The translations under genes and the position numbers were made by a program. From Pseudomonadota bacterium (GTDB lineage: Bacteria > Pseudomonadota > Gammaproteobacteria > Steroidobacterales > Steroidobacteraceae), in the NCBI GenBank assembly GCA_023433705.1, contig JAEYUC010000039.1:1-57107 (forward strand): 57,107 nt of DNA, written 5' to 3'. Positions 1 to 7,819 of this stretch are shown here, piece after piece. The notes below the pieces were generated by a model that did no database searches, was not told the origin of the DNA, and saw only the letters and a program-made list of their open reading frames with translations. How positions within the stretch are numbered: the first letter of the stretch is position 1; each line of letters begins with the position of its first letter.

Positions 1-1712
1 AGAAGGGCATGCGCACCGGCTTCTCGGTGCTGCATCCGTTCACCGGCCAGATGGTCGAGGTCTGGGTGGCCAACTACGTGCTCATGGCCTATGGCGAAGG
101 CGCCGTCATGGGCGTGCCGGGCCACGACGCGCGCGACTACGAGTTCGCGCTCAAGAACAAACTACCCATCCTGCAGGTGATCAAGTCGAAGTCGGGCGCG
201 TACGAGAATCTCGATCCGCCGTGGCGCGACGAGTTCGGCGAATACGGCATCACGATGAACTCGAACGAGTTCAACGGGCTCGAGTTCCAGGCCGCCGTGG
301 ACGCGATCGCCGCCGCGCTCGAGAAGAAGGGTCTCGGCAGGAAACGAGTGCAATGGCGCCTGCGCGACTGGGGCATCTCGCGCCAGCGGTACTGGGGTTG
401 CCCGGTGCCGATGATCCATTGCGCAAAGTGCGGCGAAGTGCCGGTGCCGGACAAGGACCTGCCCGTCGTGTTGCCGGAAGGCCTCGTGCCCGACGGTTCC
501 GGCAATCCGCTCAACAAGACGCCGTCGTTTTACGAATGCAAATGTCCGACGTGCGGCGCCGATGCGCGCCGCGAAACGGACACGATGGATACGTTCGTCG
601 ATTCGTCGTGGTACTTCCTGCGATTCACGTGCGCGGATGCGCCGACGATGGTCGACGGACGCGCGAAGTACTGGATGCCGGTGGATCAATACATCGGCGG
701 CATCGAACACGCGATCCTGCACCTGCTGTATTCGCGCTTCTGGACGAAGGCGATGCGCGACCTCGGGTTGATCGAAATCGACGAGCCGTTCAAGAACCTG
801 CTCACGCAGGGCATGGTGCTGCACCACATCTACTTCCGCGAGCCCGCGCCGGGCCGCCGCGATTACTTCAATCCGGCCGACGTCGAGGTCTTGCTGGAGG
901 GTACTTCACGCAAGGGCGCGATCCTGCTCACTGACAACCAGCCCGTGGAATGGGCCGGTCTCGGCACGATGTCGAAGTCGAAGAACAACGGCGTCGATCC
1001 GACCGCGCTGGTCGAGCAGTACGGCGCCGACACGGCGCGCATGTTCATGATGTTCACGGCGCCGCCCGAGCAGACTCTCGAATGGTCGGAAGAGGGCGTG
1101 CAGGGTTCGTTCCGTTTCATTCGCCGCCTGTGGAAGGCGGTGTACGACCAGGTCAACGCGCCGCCGCCGGCGGATGCCGTTAACTTCGAGAAGTTCGACA
1201 AGACCCTGCTCAATGCCGCGCAGAAAGACCTGCGCCGGATCGCGCATCACACTCTCGAGAAGGTGACGGACGACATCGGCCGGCGCCGCAGCTTCAACAC
1301 GGCCGTGGCGTCGGTCATGGAACTGCTCAACGCGGTCGGCAAACTCGCCGATGACGGCGGCCTCGTGACGCGCGTCGTGAAACACGAGGCGCTCGAGATC
1401 GCGGTGATGTGCCTGTCGCCGATGATCCCGCACGTCACGCACGAGTTGTGGCACCAGCTCGGTCATTCGACCGCGCTGATCCACGAGCGCTGGTGGACGC
1501 CGGATCCTGACGCGCTGGTGCGGGATGAGATCGAGATCTCGGTGCAGGTGAATGGCAAGATGCGTGCGCGCGTCGGCGTTGCCGCCGAGGCTTCGCAGGA
1601 CGATGCGATCGCGGCCGCGCTGGCCGATGCGAACGTGCAGAAGTTCGTCGAGGGCAAACCAGTCAAGAAAGCGATCTACGTGAAGGGCAAGCTGGTCAAC
1701 ATCGTCGTATGA
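1..1712 (+). CDS. leuS: Leucyl-tRNA synthetase, 3' portion (5' end outside window)
   Basis: Class I aminoacyl-tRNA synthetase that charges tRNA-Leu in the cytoplasm. The reading frame is open from the left edge, so roughly the first 290 residues are missing compared with the ~860-residue family. The visible part begins in the CP1 editing domain (GAVMGVPGHDARDYEFA, where the conserved Asp of the editing site lies) and continues through a Cys-containing segment (CAKCGEVPVP ... CKCPTCG). The KMSKS signature appears as MSKSKNNG near nt 969. The end is the anticodon-binding domain and the C-terminal domain typical of bacterial LeuRS. The TGA stop overlaps the ATG of lptE (ATGA), so translation is probably coupled. 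leuS-lptE is a common gammaproteobacterial order. Identification is very secure. Confidence 0.98.
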   Translation, partial: KGMRTGFSVLHPFTGQMVEVWVANYVLMAYGEGAVMGVPGHDARDYEFALKNKLPILQVIKSKSGAYENLDPPWRDEFGEYGITMNSNEFNGLEFQAAVDAIAAALEKKGLGRKRVQWRLRDWGISRQRYWGCPVPMIHCAKCGEVPVPDKDLPVVLPEGLVPDGSGNPLNKTPSFYECKCPTCGADARRETDTMDTFVDSSWYFLRFTCADAPTMVDGRAKYWMPVDQYIGGIEHAILHLLYSRFWTKAMRDLGLIEIDEPFKNLLTQGMVLHHIYFREPAPGRRDYFNPADVEVLLEGTSRKGAILLTDNQPVEWAGLGTMSKSKNNGVDPTALVEQYGADTARMFMMFTAPPEQTLEWSEEGVQGSFRFIRRLWKAVYDQVNAPPPADAVNFEKFDKTLLNAAQKDLRRIAHHTLEKVTDDIGRRRSFNTAVASVMELLNAVGKLADDGGLVTRVVKHEALEIAVMCLSPMIPHVTHELWHQLGHSTALIHERWWTPDPDALVRDEIEISVQVNGKMRARVGVAAEASQDDAIAAALADANVQKFVEGKPVKKAIYVKGKLVNIVV

Positions 1713-2206
1713 AAACACCGAGAGGGGACAGACTTAAGTCTGTCCCCATCCTGATTTCGCTGTTGTTAGGCGCCTGCGGCTTCCACCTGCAGGGCCGCCA
1801 GCCGCTGCCCACCGCGTTCGCGAACACCTACATCGACACCGAGGACGAGAAGACGGACTTCGTGCAGGACCTGCGCAAGGCGCTGCTCGCGTCGGGCGTC
1901 AAGGTCATCCCCACGGCGGGATCGGCGGGCGCGACGATCAAGGTGCACGAGGACGAGCTCACCGAGCGGATCCTCTCGGTGTCGGCGCGCAACATTCCGG
2001 CCGAATACGAGCTCACGTACCGCGTCAAATTCTCCGTGACCTCGAACGGCGATACGCTGATCGAAGACGAGGAAGTCACCGCGACCCGCGACATCAGCTT
2101 CGACGAGGCGCGGCTGCTCGCCAAGGAACGCGAGCAGGAAATCCTGCGTGAGGCGCTCGCGCGCGACCTGGTCGCGCTCGTCATGCGCCGGATTTCCGCT
2201 CTCTGA
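1709..2206 (+). CDS. lptE: LPS-assembly lipoprotein LptE
   Basis: Outer-membrane lipoprotein that plugs LptD during lipopolysaccharide export. 165 residues. The N-terminus has a signal peptide with a short hydrophobic core (ILISLLLGA) and a lipobox L-G-A-C with the lipidated Cys at about residue 23, followed by GFHLQG, the usual LptE start of the mature protein. The charged n-region (RGDRLKSVP) is encoded by a 24-bp perfect palindrome at 1724-1747 that belongs to a REP-like family in this window, so the pre-lipobox region is longer than usual. The gene overlaps leuS at the start and the next gene at the stop (TGATG). Family assignment rests on the lipobox, size, and position after leuS. Confidence 0.93.
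   Translation: MKTPRGDRLKSVPILISLLLGACGFHLQGRQPLPTAFANTYIDTEDEKTDFVQDLRKALLASGVKVIPTAGSAGATIKVHEDELTERILSVSARNIPAEYELTYRVKFSVTSNGDTLIEDEEVTATRDISFDEARLLAKEREQEILREALARDLVALVMRRISAL
1724..1747. repeat. 24-bp perfect palindrome, REP-like, inside lptE
   Basis: Arms GGGGACAGACTT and AAGTCTGTCCCC meet without a spacer. The same GGGGACAGA terminus recurs at 2710 and, on the other strand, at 29952-29960. It is translated as part of the LptE signal peptide. Interpreting it as a REP or mobile palindrome remnant is inference from recurrence and symmetry. Confidence 0.8.
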
Positions 2207-2700
2207 TGAACGACGTGATGCGCGTGGGCGCGGAGCCGCACGCGTCCCTGCGTACGCTCACGGCGCGCTACGGCGCCGAACTCGCGATGGGCGGCGCGGC
2301 CGAAGACCTGCCGGGTTCCTACTGGGGTGAAAGCGAGGCCGGGCTGCGCGGCAACGTCGTCTACGTGCGGGCGGATACGCCACTGCACTCGCTGCTGCAC
2401 GAGCTGTGTCATTTCATCTGCATGACGGCCGCAAGGCGCGCGGGCCTCGATCGCGATGCGGGCGGCGACGATGCCGAGGAGTGCGCCGTGTGTTACCTGC
2501 AGATCGTGCTCGCCGACCAACTACACGGTTTCGGGCGCGATCGCATGCTCGCCGACATGGATGCGTGGGGTTACACGTTCCGGCTCGGATCGGCGCGCGA
2601 GTGGTTCGAGCGTGACGCGGCGGATGCACGCGAATGGCTGCTGAGCCGAGGGCTACTCGACGAGTCCGGCAGCCCGACCTTCAAGTTGAGCGGCACCTGA
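2206..2700 (+). CDS. Small HExxH-motif protein (putative metallopeptidase-like), unknown function
   Basis: 164 residues, no signal peptide or membrane segment seen, so probably cytoplasmic. It carries HELCH at residues 65-69, a perfect HExxH zinc-binding signature in a helical context (HSLLHELCHFIC), followed about 22 residues later by EECAVCYLQ, whose Glu could be a third ligand. The start ATG overlaps the lptE stop by one base, so it is co-translated with lptE and the reading frame is well supported. I do not recognise a named family. A minimal zincin-like peptidase is an inference from the motif only. A hairpin repeat follows 9 bp after the stop. Confidence 0.8.
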   Translation: MNDVMRVGAEPHASLRTLTARYGAELAMGGAAEDLPGSYWGESEAGLRGNVVYVRADTPLHSLLHELCHFICMTAARRAGLDRDAGGDDAEECAVCYLQIVLADQLHGFGRDRMLADMDAWGYTFRLGSAREWFERDAADAREWLLSRGLLDESGSPTFKLSGT

Positions 2701-2709
2701 GGCACCCGA

Positions 2710-2763
2710 GGGGACAGATTTATTTATCGACGATAAAGATCGTCGATAAATAGATCTGTCCCC
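2710..2763. repeat. 54-bp near-perfect inverted repeat (GGGGACAGAT family)
   Basis: The left arm starts GGGGACAGATTTATTTATCG and the right arm, read on the other strand, starts GGGGACAGATCTATTTATCG. The arms are about 25 bp with one mismatch and enclose a 3-4 nt loop. It lies between the convergent HExxH gene and pip, so it could also act as a bidirectional terminator. It shares its terminus with the palindrome inside lptE. Confidence 0.85.
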
Positions 2764-2783
2764 AAAAGATCCCCAAAAGACCT

Positions 2784-2813
2784 CCCCGTTTGCCGGGAAA
2801 CGGGGAATGTCCC
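2784..2813. repeat. REP-like inverted repeat, CCCCGTTT...AAACGGGGAATGTCCC
   Basis: Arms CCCCGTTT (2784-2791) and AAACGGGG (2798-2805) flank a 6-nt loop and are followed by AATGTCCC. The same arrangement, with TCTGTCCCC in front, occurs at 29952-29987. It ends three bases before the stop codon of pip (2816). Confidence 0.75.
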
Positions 2814-2815
2814 TA

Positions 2816-3844
2816 TTACAGCTTTGCGAAGCGGTCGGTGGCCTTGACGAGTTCACGGGCTATGCCGGGTTCGAACGCGGAGTGACCCGCGTCGGGTACG
2901 ACGCGCAGGTCGGCCTCGGGCCAGGCCTTGTGCAGGTCCCAGGCGCTGCGCATCGGGCACACGACGTCGAAGCGGCCCTGCACGATCACCGCCGGGATGT
3001 GCCGGATCTTGTCGACGTCCTCGAGCAGCTGGTTGGGCCGGTCGAGGAATCCGCCATGGATGAAGTAGTGGCACTCGATGCGCGCGAACGCGGCTGCGAA
3101 CTCGGCGTCGCCGTAACGCTTCACGTAGTCGGCGTTCATCTTGATGAACGACAACGCGCCTTCCCAGATCGACCAGGCGCGCGCGGCGGTCAGCAGCGTC
3201 GACTTGTCTTCGCTCGTGAGGCGTTGGTAGTAAGACGCGATGCAGTCCGTGCGCTCCTCGGCCGTGAGCGGCTCGAGGTAGTGTTCCCACAGGTCGGGGA
3301 ACATCGAAGCCGCGCCCTCCGGGTTCTGGTAGAACCATTCGAGCTCCGAGCGGCGCAGCAGGAAGATGCCGCGCAACACGAGCTCCGTGCAGCGCTCCGG
3401 ATGTTTCTGCGCGTAGGCGAGCGCGAGCGTCGAGCCCCACGAGCCGCCGAACACCTGCCATTTCCCGATGCCGAGATGTTCGCGGATGGTCTCGATGTCG
3501 GCGACCAGGTGCCAGGTGGTGTTGTCCACCAGGTTCGCGCTCGGTCGGCTGCGCCCGCAGCCGCGCTGGTCGAACAGGACGATGCGGTATTTCTTAGGAT
3601 CGAAGAAGCGGCGCATCTTGGGATCCGTGCCGCCGCCGGGGCCGCCGTGCAGGAATACCACCGGCTTGCCTTTCGGATTTCCGCTCTGCTCGTAATAGAT
3701 CTCGTGGATCGGCGAGACGCGCAGATGGCCGGAGTCGTACGGCCTGATCGGTGGATAGAAGTCGCCGGCCTTGCGCGCGACGCGTACGACGATCTTGCGG
3801 GCTCTCGGGCGCGCTTTCGCGGCCGCCTTTTTCTTGTTAGCCAT
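2816..3844 (-). CDS. pip: Prolyl aminopeptidase (alpha/beta hydrolase, peptidase S33)
   Basis: Cleaves N-terminal proline from peptides in the cytoplasm. 342 residues from the ATG at 3844, chosen because GGAGG sits 5 nt upstream. The longer open frame upstream is just the hinT region in another frame. Hallmarks in order: oxyanion-hole HGGPGGG near residue 67-72, DQRGCGRSRP near 92-101, nucleophile motif GGSWGS with Ser near 135, the acid in QGRFDVVCP, and the catalytic His in DAGHSAFEPG near the C-terminus. This is the S33 proline iminopeptidase pattern. Unusual is a ~20-residue Lys/Ala/Arg-rich N-terminal tail (NKKKAAAKARPRARK) before the usual start. The start overlaps the hinT stop by 8 nt, so the two are probably co-expressed. 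Confidence 0.93.
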   Translation of the reverse strand: MANKKKAAAKARPRARKIVVRVARKAGDFYPPIRPYDSGHLRVSPIHEIYYEQSGNPKGKPVVFLHGGPGGGTDPKMRRFFDPKKYRIVLFDQRGCGRSRPSANLVDNTTWHLVADIETIREHLGIGKWQVFGGSWGSTLALAYAQKHPERCTELVLRGIFLLRRSELEWFYQNPEGAASMFPDLWEHYLEPLTAEERTDCIASYYQRLTSEDKSTLLTAARAWSIWEGALSFIKMNADYVKRYGDAEFAAAFARIECHYFIHGGFLDRPNQLLEDVDKIRHIPAVIVQGRFDVVCPMRSAWDLHKAWPEADLRVVPDAGHSAFEPGIARELVKATDRFAKL

Positions 3845-4193
3845 GTTTACCTCCGGCGAGCATCGGGCCGAGCGCGTGGCCGCCCAGCAGATGCATGTGC
3901 AGGTGATACACCACCTGCCCGCCGTGTTTGTTGCAGTTGATGATGAGACGGAAGCCGTCATCCGCGATGCCTTCGGCGCGAGCGATGTCGCGGGCGACGA
4001 CGAACATGTGACCGAGCGTCCGTTCGTCGTCCTCCGACACGTCGTTGACCGTCGGGATCGGCTTGTTCGGCACGATCAGGACGTGCACGGGCGCCTGTGG
4101 ACTGATGTCGCGGAACGCGGTCACGCGTTCGTCCTTGTGAACGATCTGGGCGGGGATTTCTCCGGCGATGATCTTCTCGAAAATCGTGCTCAT
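3837..4193 (-). CDS. hinT: HIT-family nucleotide hydrolase (HinT-like)
   Basis: Histidine-triad purine nucleoside phosphoramidase of the cytoplasm. 118 residues, the usual HinT length. The N-terminus STIFEKIIAGEIPAQIVHKDE is the canonical HinT opening and the catalytic triad motif HLHMHLLGG lies near residues 99-107. The start at 4193 fits family alignments; an in-frame extension upstream lacks homology. It overlaps pip by 8 nt on the same strand and lies about 50 bp downstream of the TonB receptor stop. Very sure of the family; the cellular substrate is unknown. Confidence 0.95.
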   Translation of the reverse strand: MSTIFEKIIAGEIPAQIVHKDERVTAFRDISPQAPVHVLIVPNKPIPTVNDVSEDDERTLGHMFVVARDIARAEGIADDGFRLIINCNKHGGQVVYHLHMHLLGGHALGPMLAGGKHG

Positions 4194-4243
4194 GTTCCGC
4201 GAGCCTCGGTGCTTCGGCAGGTTGGTAGCCGGAGAATACGCGG

Positions 4244-6337
4244 TCAGAATTCCAGCCGCACGCCCGCGGCCAGCGAACGTCCCGGCAGCGGCACGAACTC
4301 CTTGAGCGGCGAAGTGTGCCGGCGCGCGTCCTCGTCGAGCAGATTCTCGCCGCGCAGGTATGCGAACAGCCGCCGGCCGCCGAACGGTACGGTCCACGAG
4401 GCGTCCGCGCCGAGCATCGTATAGCCGTCGGTCGGCGCCTCGTTGGCGGCGATACGGTCCTGGTCGTCGAATCGATGCGCCGAGATCCCCGCGGACCATG
4501 CCGCGCGCGAATAACGCAGTTCGGCGCCGACGCGCAGCGGTGGGATCTGCGGCAGATCGCCGCCGTCGATGAGCCGTGCACGCACCAGGTCGGCGAGCAG
4601 GCGCGTGGACAATCTGCCGCCCGCGAACTCGAACGCGGGTAGTTCGATCTCGGCCTCGATACCGCGGAAACGCGCGTCGTCCTGGCGGTACAGCGCGACC
4701 GGTAGTTCGTCCTCGATCTGTCCGGTGAATTCCGTGTAGATGTAATCGCGGTAGTCGCTCTGAAACGCGGTGAGGCTCAGACTCCAGGCTTCGTCGTGCG
4801 GTTCGCCGTGATAACGCAGCGACGCGTCGACGGTCGTCGCGCGCTCGGGCCGCAGCGTCGCGTCGCCGATCTCGAAGCGCTGCACGGCGATGTGCGGACC
4901 GTCGGCATACAGCTCGGCCGAGGTCGGGTGTCGCTGCGTCGACGTCACGTTGAGCGCGCTGCTCCAGCCCGCGGCGAACTGCCACACCAGGCCGCCCGCG
5001 AAGTTCGCGCGAGTCGCCTCGTAGCCCGCGGGGATTTCTTCTCCCGTGATGCGCTGCTTTTCCAGGCGCGCGCCGAGCTCGACCGTCAGCGGTCCGAAGG
5101 CGCGCTCCTCGTACGCGAACAATCCCGCGTTGCGCGTGAGCGAAGCGGGCACGAACGCTTCTTCACCCGTCGCGACGAAATCGATCTCGCGATACTGCAC
5201 GCCGAAACTGCCACGCCACTCGGCCAGCGGCGCGTGATCGAAGGCGAGCCGCAGCGACAGACCGTCCTGGTCGAACTGCGTGCCGACCTCACCGCTTTCC
5301 TCGAGCTCCGCGTGTTCGTAACGATTGAACGATGCGCGCAGCCGCGCGGAATCCAGCCATGAATCCGCGGGACGCCAGTCGGAATTCAGATCGAAACGCG
5401 TCTGCTTCATGTCGATCGACACGCCGTGTTCGGGACCAGGAATGCCGTACAGCGTTTCGAAGCGGCTCACCGCGACCCCGGCGAATCCCGCCGCGCCGAT
5501 GCGCGAGATGCCGAGTGCGCCGCCGGTCAGTTCGCTGGCGGAGTCGGCGATGCGTCCGCGGGAAGCGGCTATCTCCTCGGGCGTGTACGCGCCGGAGTCG
5601 CGCAGTCGCCGCGACAGTGCGTAGCCGGCGATTTCGACATCGTCGGTTTCGCGCTTGTAGGCGTCGCCGTGGAAGGACCAGCCATTCACGCCGCCATCGA
5701 GCCGCAACGCCGCGGCGCGTTCGCCGAGCGCGGTGTTGCCGCGCAGCTCCGCGGCGCCGTTCATCGCGCCGTCGTAGGCCTGCTCGGGTACCCGCCGGAC
5801 GAGCACGTTGACCAACCCGCCGGACGCGCCATTTCCATAAAGCAGCGTCGCCGGTCCGCGCAGCACCTCGACGCGATCCGCGAGCAGCGGATCGATGGTC
5901 ACGGCATGGTCGGCCGAAAGCGCCGCGGCATCGAGCGACTCCGCGCCGTCCTCGCTGACCTGCACGCGCTCGCCGGACTGGCCGCGGATCACGGGGCGGC
6001 TGGCCTGCGGACCGAAATACGTCGCGCTCACGCCCGGCGTATTCGCGAGCGCCTCGCCGATGCTGGTGCCACGCTCGCGGATCAGATCATCGCCGCCGAG
6101 CACCGCCGTGGGCTGCGCGACCTCGAGCGAGGATTCACGCAGGGCGGTGGCGGTCACGACGACTTCCTGCAACGAGTCGGCTTCCGATGGATGGGATTCT
6201 GGTTGATCGGCGAAAGCGGCGATCGAAACGACCAGTGACGAAACGATGGCAATCGCGGCGGACTCATGCCGCGTGAAACGGAATGTCAAAAACACGGTGC
6301 ACCTGGAACCTGCAAATGAAGAAACACGCCGGTCCAC
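4244..6337 (-). CDS. TonB-dependent outer-membrane receptor (possible metal-ion receptor)
   Basis: Outer-membrane beta-barrel with a plug domain that imports a ligand using TonB energy. Up to 697 residues. An N-terminal signal sequence ends around SIAAFADQ, then a TonB-box region (DSLQEVVVTATAL), then a plug with ALANTPGVSATYFGPQASRP, VEVLRGPATLLYGNGASGG and the usual barrel. The C-terminus ends ...AAGVRLEF with a terminal Phe as in barrel proteins. The ATG at 6337 gives a long n-region; a GTG at 6295 would give a more typical signal peptide. The plug style resembles ZnuD-like receptors, and the upstream neighbour is a DUF2946-like protein that often travels with metal receptors, so zinc or copper uptake is a reasonable guess. 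No Zur or Fur operator was recognised upstream. Confidence 0.92.
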   Translation of the reverse strand: MDRRVSSFAGSRCTVFLTFRFTRHESAAIAIVSSLVVSIAAFADQPESHPSEADSLQEVVVTATALRESSLEVAQPTAVLGGDDLIRERGTSIGEALANTPGVSATYFGPQASRPVIRGQSGERVQVSEDGAESLDAAALSADHAVTIDPLLADRVEVLRGPATLLYGNGASGGLVNVLVRRVPEQAYDGAMNGAAELRGNTALGERAAALRLDGGVNGWSFHGDAYKRETDDVEIAGYALSRRLRDSGAYTPEEIAASRGRIADSASELTGGALGISRIGAAGFAGVAVSRFETLYGIPGPEHGVSIDMKQTRFDLNSDWRPADSWLDSARLRASFNRYEHAELEESGEVGTQFDQDGLSLRLAFDHAPLAEWRGSFGVQYREIDFVATGEEAFVPASLTRNAGLFAYEERAFGPLTVELGARLEKQRITGEEIPAGYEATRANFAGGLVWQFAAGWSSALNVTSTQRHPTSAELYADGPHIAVQRFEIGDATLRPERATTVDASLRYHGEPHDEAWSLSLTAFQSDYRDYIYTEFTGQIEDELPVALYRQDDARFRGIEAEIELPAFEFAGGRLSTRLLADLVRARLIDGGDLPQIPPLRVGAELRYSRAAWSAGISAHRFDDQDRIAANEAPTDGYTMLGADASWTVPFGGRRLFAYLRGENLLDEDARRHTSPLKEFVPLPGRSLAAGVRLEF

Positions 6338-6358
6338 AGGGCGGCCGGCAAGAACGGT

Positions 6359-6706
6359 TCAGCAGGTCAGGGCAGGTGGGGCTCGGGCAGGAGGCCAAAG
6401 ATCGGGTGCATCGGGCGCCGGTCGAATCTCATTCGGCGCGGCGACGTGGGAAACCGGGAAGTAGAGTGCGACAGGCGTGGAGGCCGCGGCGGGCGGCGCC
6501 GGCAGCCGGTCGAACTGGACGCAAAGGGTGCAATGTCCAGCGGCCGGATGGCCGGCCGAATCATCAACCTGGACCGCGCTCGCGCTCGCCGGCTGCACAT
6601 GGAAGTGCGCCAGGTACTGACTCGTGGCGCCGAGCAGGGCAAGGACCAGCAGCCAGCAGGCGGTGGTCTTGAGTCGGTCGACGCGGTTCTGGGTGAGGCT
6701 GCGCAT
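6359..6706 (-). CDS. DUF2946-like small membrane/periplasmic protein
   Basis: About 115 residues from the ATG at 6706; a GTG at 6727 is an alternative. One N-terminal hydrophobic segment (ACWLLVLALLGATSQYLAHF, roughly residues 16-35) is followed by a Pro/Ala-rich periplasmic tail with HPAAGHCTLCVQF, a His-Cys-x-x-Cys motif typical of DUF2946 proteins, and a C-terminal ...LTC. Function is not established for the family; it is frequently found beside TonB receptors for metals, and the CxxC/His motif is compatible with metal binding. It is co-directional with the receptor, whose start lies about 21 nt downstream, so they probably form one operon. Confidence 0.75.
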   Translation of the reverse strand: MRSLTQNRVDRLKTTACWLLVLALLGATSQYLAHFHVQPASASAVQVDDSAGHPAAGHCTLCVQFDRLPAPPAAASTPVALYFPVSHVAAPNEIRPAPDAPDLWPPARAPPALTC

Positions 6707-6796
6707 GGCGGGGGATTGGCTCAGCACTATGGCCCGACAGTCGGTCGGCTTTCAAGCCCGCAACCCGCCCCTACTTGCCTCATAATCGACGCCAGA

Positions 6797-7819
6797 TTGA
6801 AGCTTTCTCTCGACAGCCTCCGTACCCACCTCCAGGGTGAGCCAGCCAGGGCCTATCTCGTTTCCGGCGACGAAGCGCTGCTCGTGGGCGAAGCGGCCGA
6901 CGCCATCCGCGCGCGCGTCAGGCGCGCCGGCTTCGAGGAACGCGAAGTACATTTCATCGAGCGCGTCGCCGACTGGGACGACGTGCGCGCCGGGTCTAAC
7001 AACCTTTCGCTGTTCGGCTCGCGCAAGCTGATCGAGTTGCGGCTGCCGTCGGGCAAGCCGGGCACGGGCGGCGCCAAAGCCATCGTCGAACTGCTCGAGA
7101 ACGTCAGCCCCGACAACGTCTACCTGATGATCACGGGCAAGCTCGAGCGCGAGCAGACCGGTTCCGCGTGGGTGAAGGCCTTCGAGTCGGCCGGCGCGTG
7201 GCTGCCCATCTACCCAGTCGAAGTGGGGCGCCTGCCGCAGTGGCTGCGCGCGCGCGCCGCGCAGCTCGGAATCGAGCTCGAGGAGGACGCGGTGCGTTTC
7301 ATCGTCGACCGCACGGAGGGCAACCTGCTCGCCGCGCAACAGGAGCTCGAAAAACTCAAGTTGCTCGCTCCGGCCACTGACACGCAGAAGGCTGGCCCCA
7401 TCGGACTCGCTGCGGCGCAGGCCGCCATCGGCGACAGCGCGCGGTTCGACGTGTTCCAGCTCGGCGAGGCGGCACTCGCGGGCGACGTGCAGCGCGGCTT
7501 GCGCATCCTCGCGGGACTGCGCAGCGAGGGCGTCGAGCCCACGCTCGCGCTCTGGTCGATCACGCGCGAAATACGCAACACCTGGGGCACGACGCAGCCC
7601 GACGGCGCGCGTGGCTGGATGCGACCCTCGGCCGCGCTCGACAGCGCCAAGCGCCGCGCGAACCGCCTGCCTTATGCGCGTCTCGCGGTGCGCAGCTCGC
7701 GCGCCGATCGCATGATCAAGGGCCAGCAACGCGGCGACGCCTGGGACGAGATGGCGCTGCTGCTGGTCGAATTCTCGGGACGTCGCGCCCTGCCTATCAC
7801 TGGAGCACGCATCGCTTGA
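6797..7819 (+). CDS. holA: DNA polymerase III subunit delta
   Basis: Clamp-loader delta subunit that opens the beta clamp. 340 residues from the TTG at 6797, which gives the canonical opening LKLSLDSLRTHLQGEPARAYLVSGDEALL. No upstream ATG fits the family even though the frame stays open to 6446. Features include the N-terminal AAA-like fold with YLVSGDEALLVGEA, the stretch NNLSLFGSRKLIELRLPSGK, EGNLLAAQQELEKL and the C-terminal domain. Length matches E. coli HolA (343). The TGA stop overlaps the TTG of nadD. A CATAAT hexamer 11 nt before the start could be a -10 element. Secure. Confidence 0.95.
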   Translation: MKLSLDSLRTHLQGEPARAYLVSGDEALLVGEAADAIRARVRRAGFEEREVHFIERVADWDDVRAGSNNLSLFGSRKLIELRLPSGKPGTGGAKAIVELLENVSPDNVYLMITGKLEREQTGSAWVKAFESAGAWLPIYPVEVGRLPQWLRARAAQLGIELEEDAVRFIVDRTEGNLLAAQQELEKLKLLAPATDTQKAGPIGLAAAQAAIGDSARFDVFQLGEAALAGDVQRGLRILAGLRSEGVEPTLALWSITREIRNTWGTTQPDGARGWMRPSAALDSAKRRANRLPYARLAVRSSRADRMIKGQQRGDAWDEMALLLVEFSGRRALPITGARIA

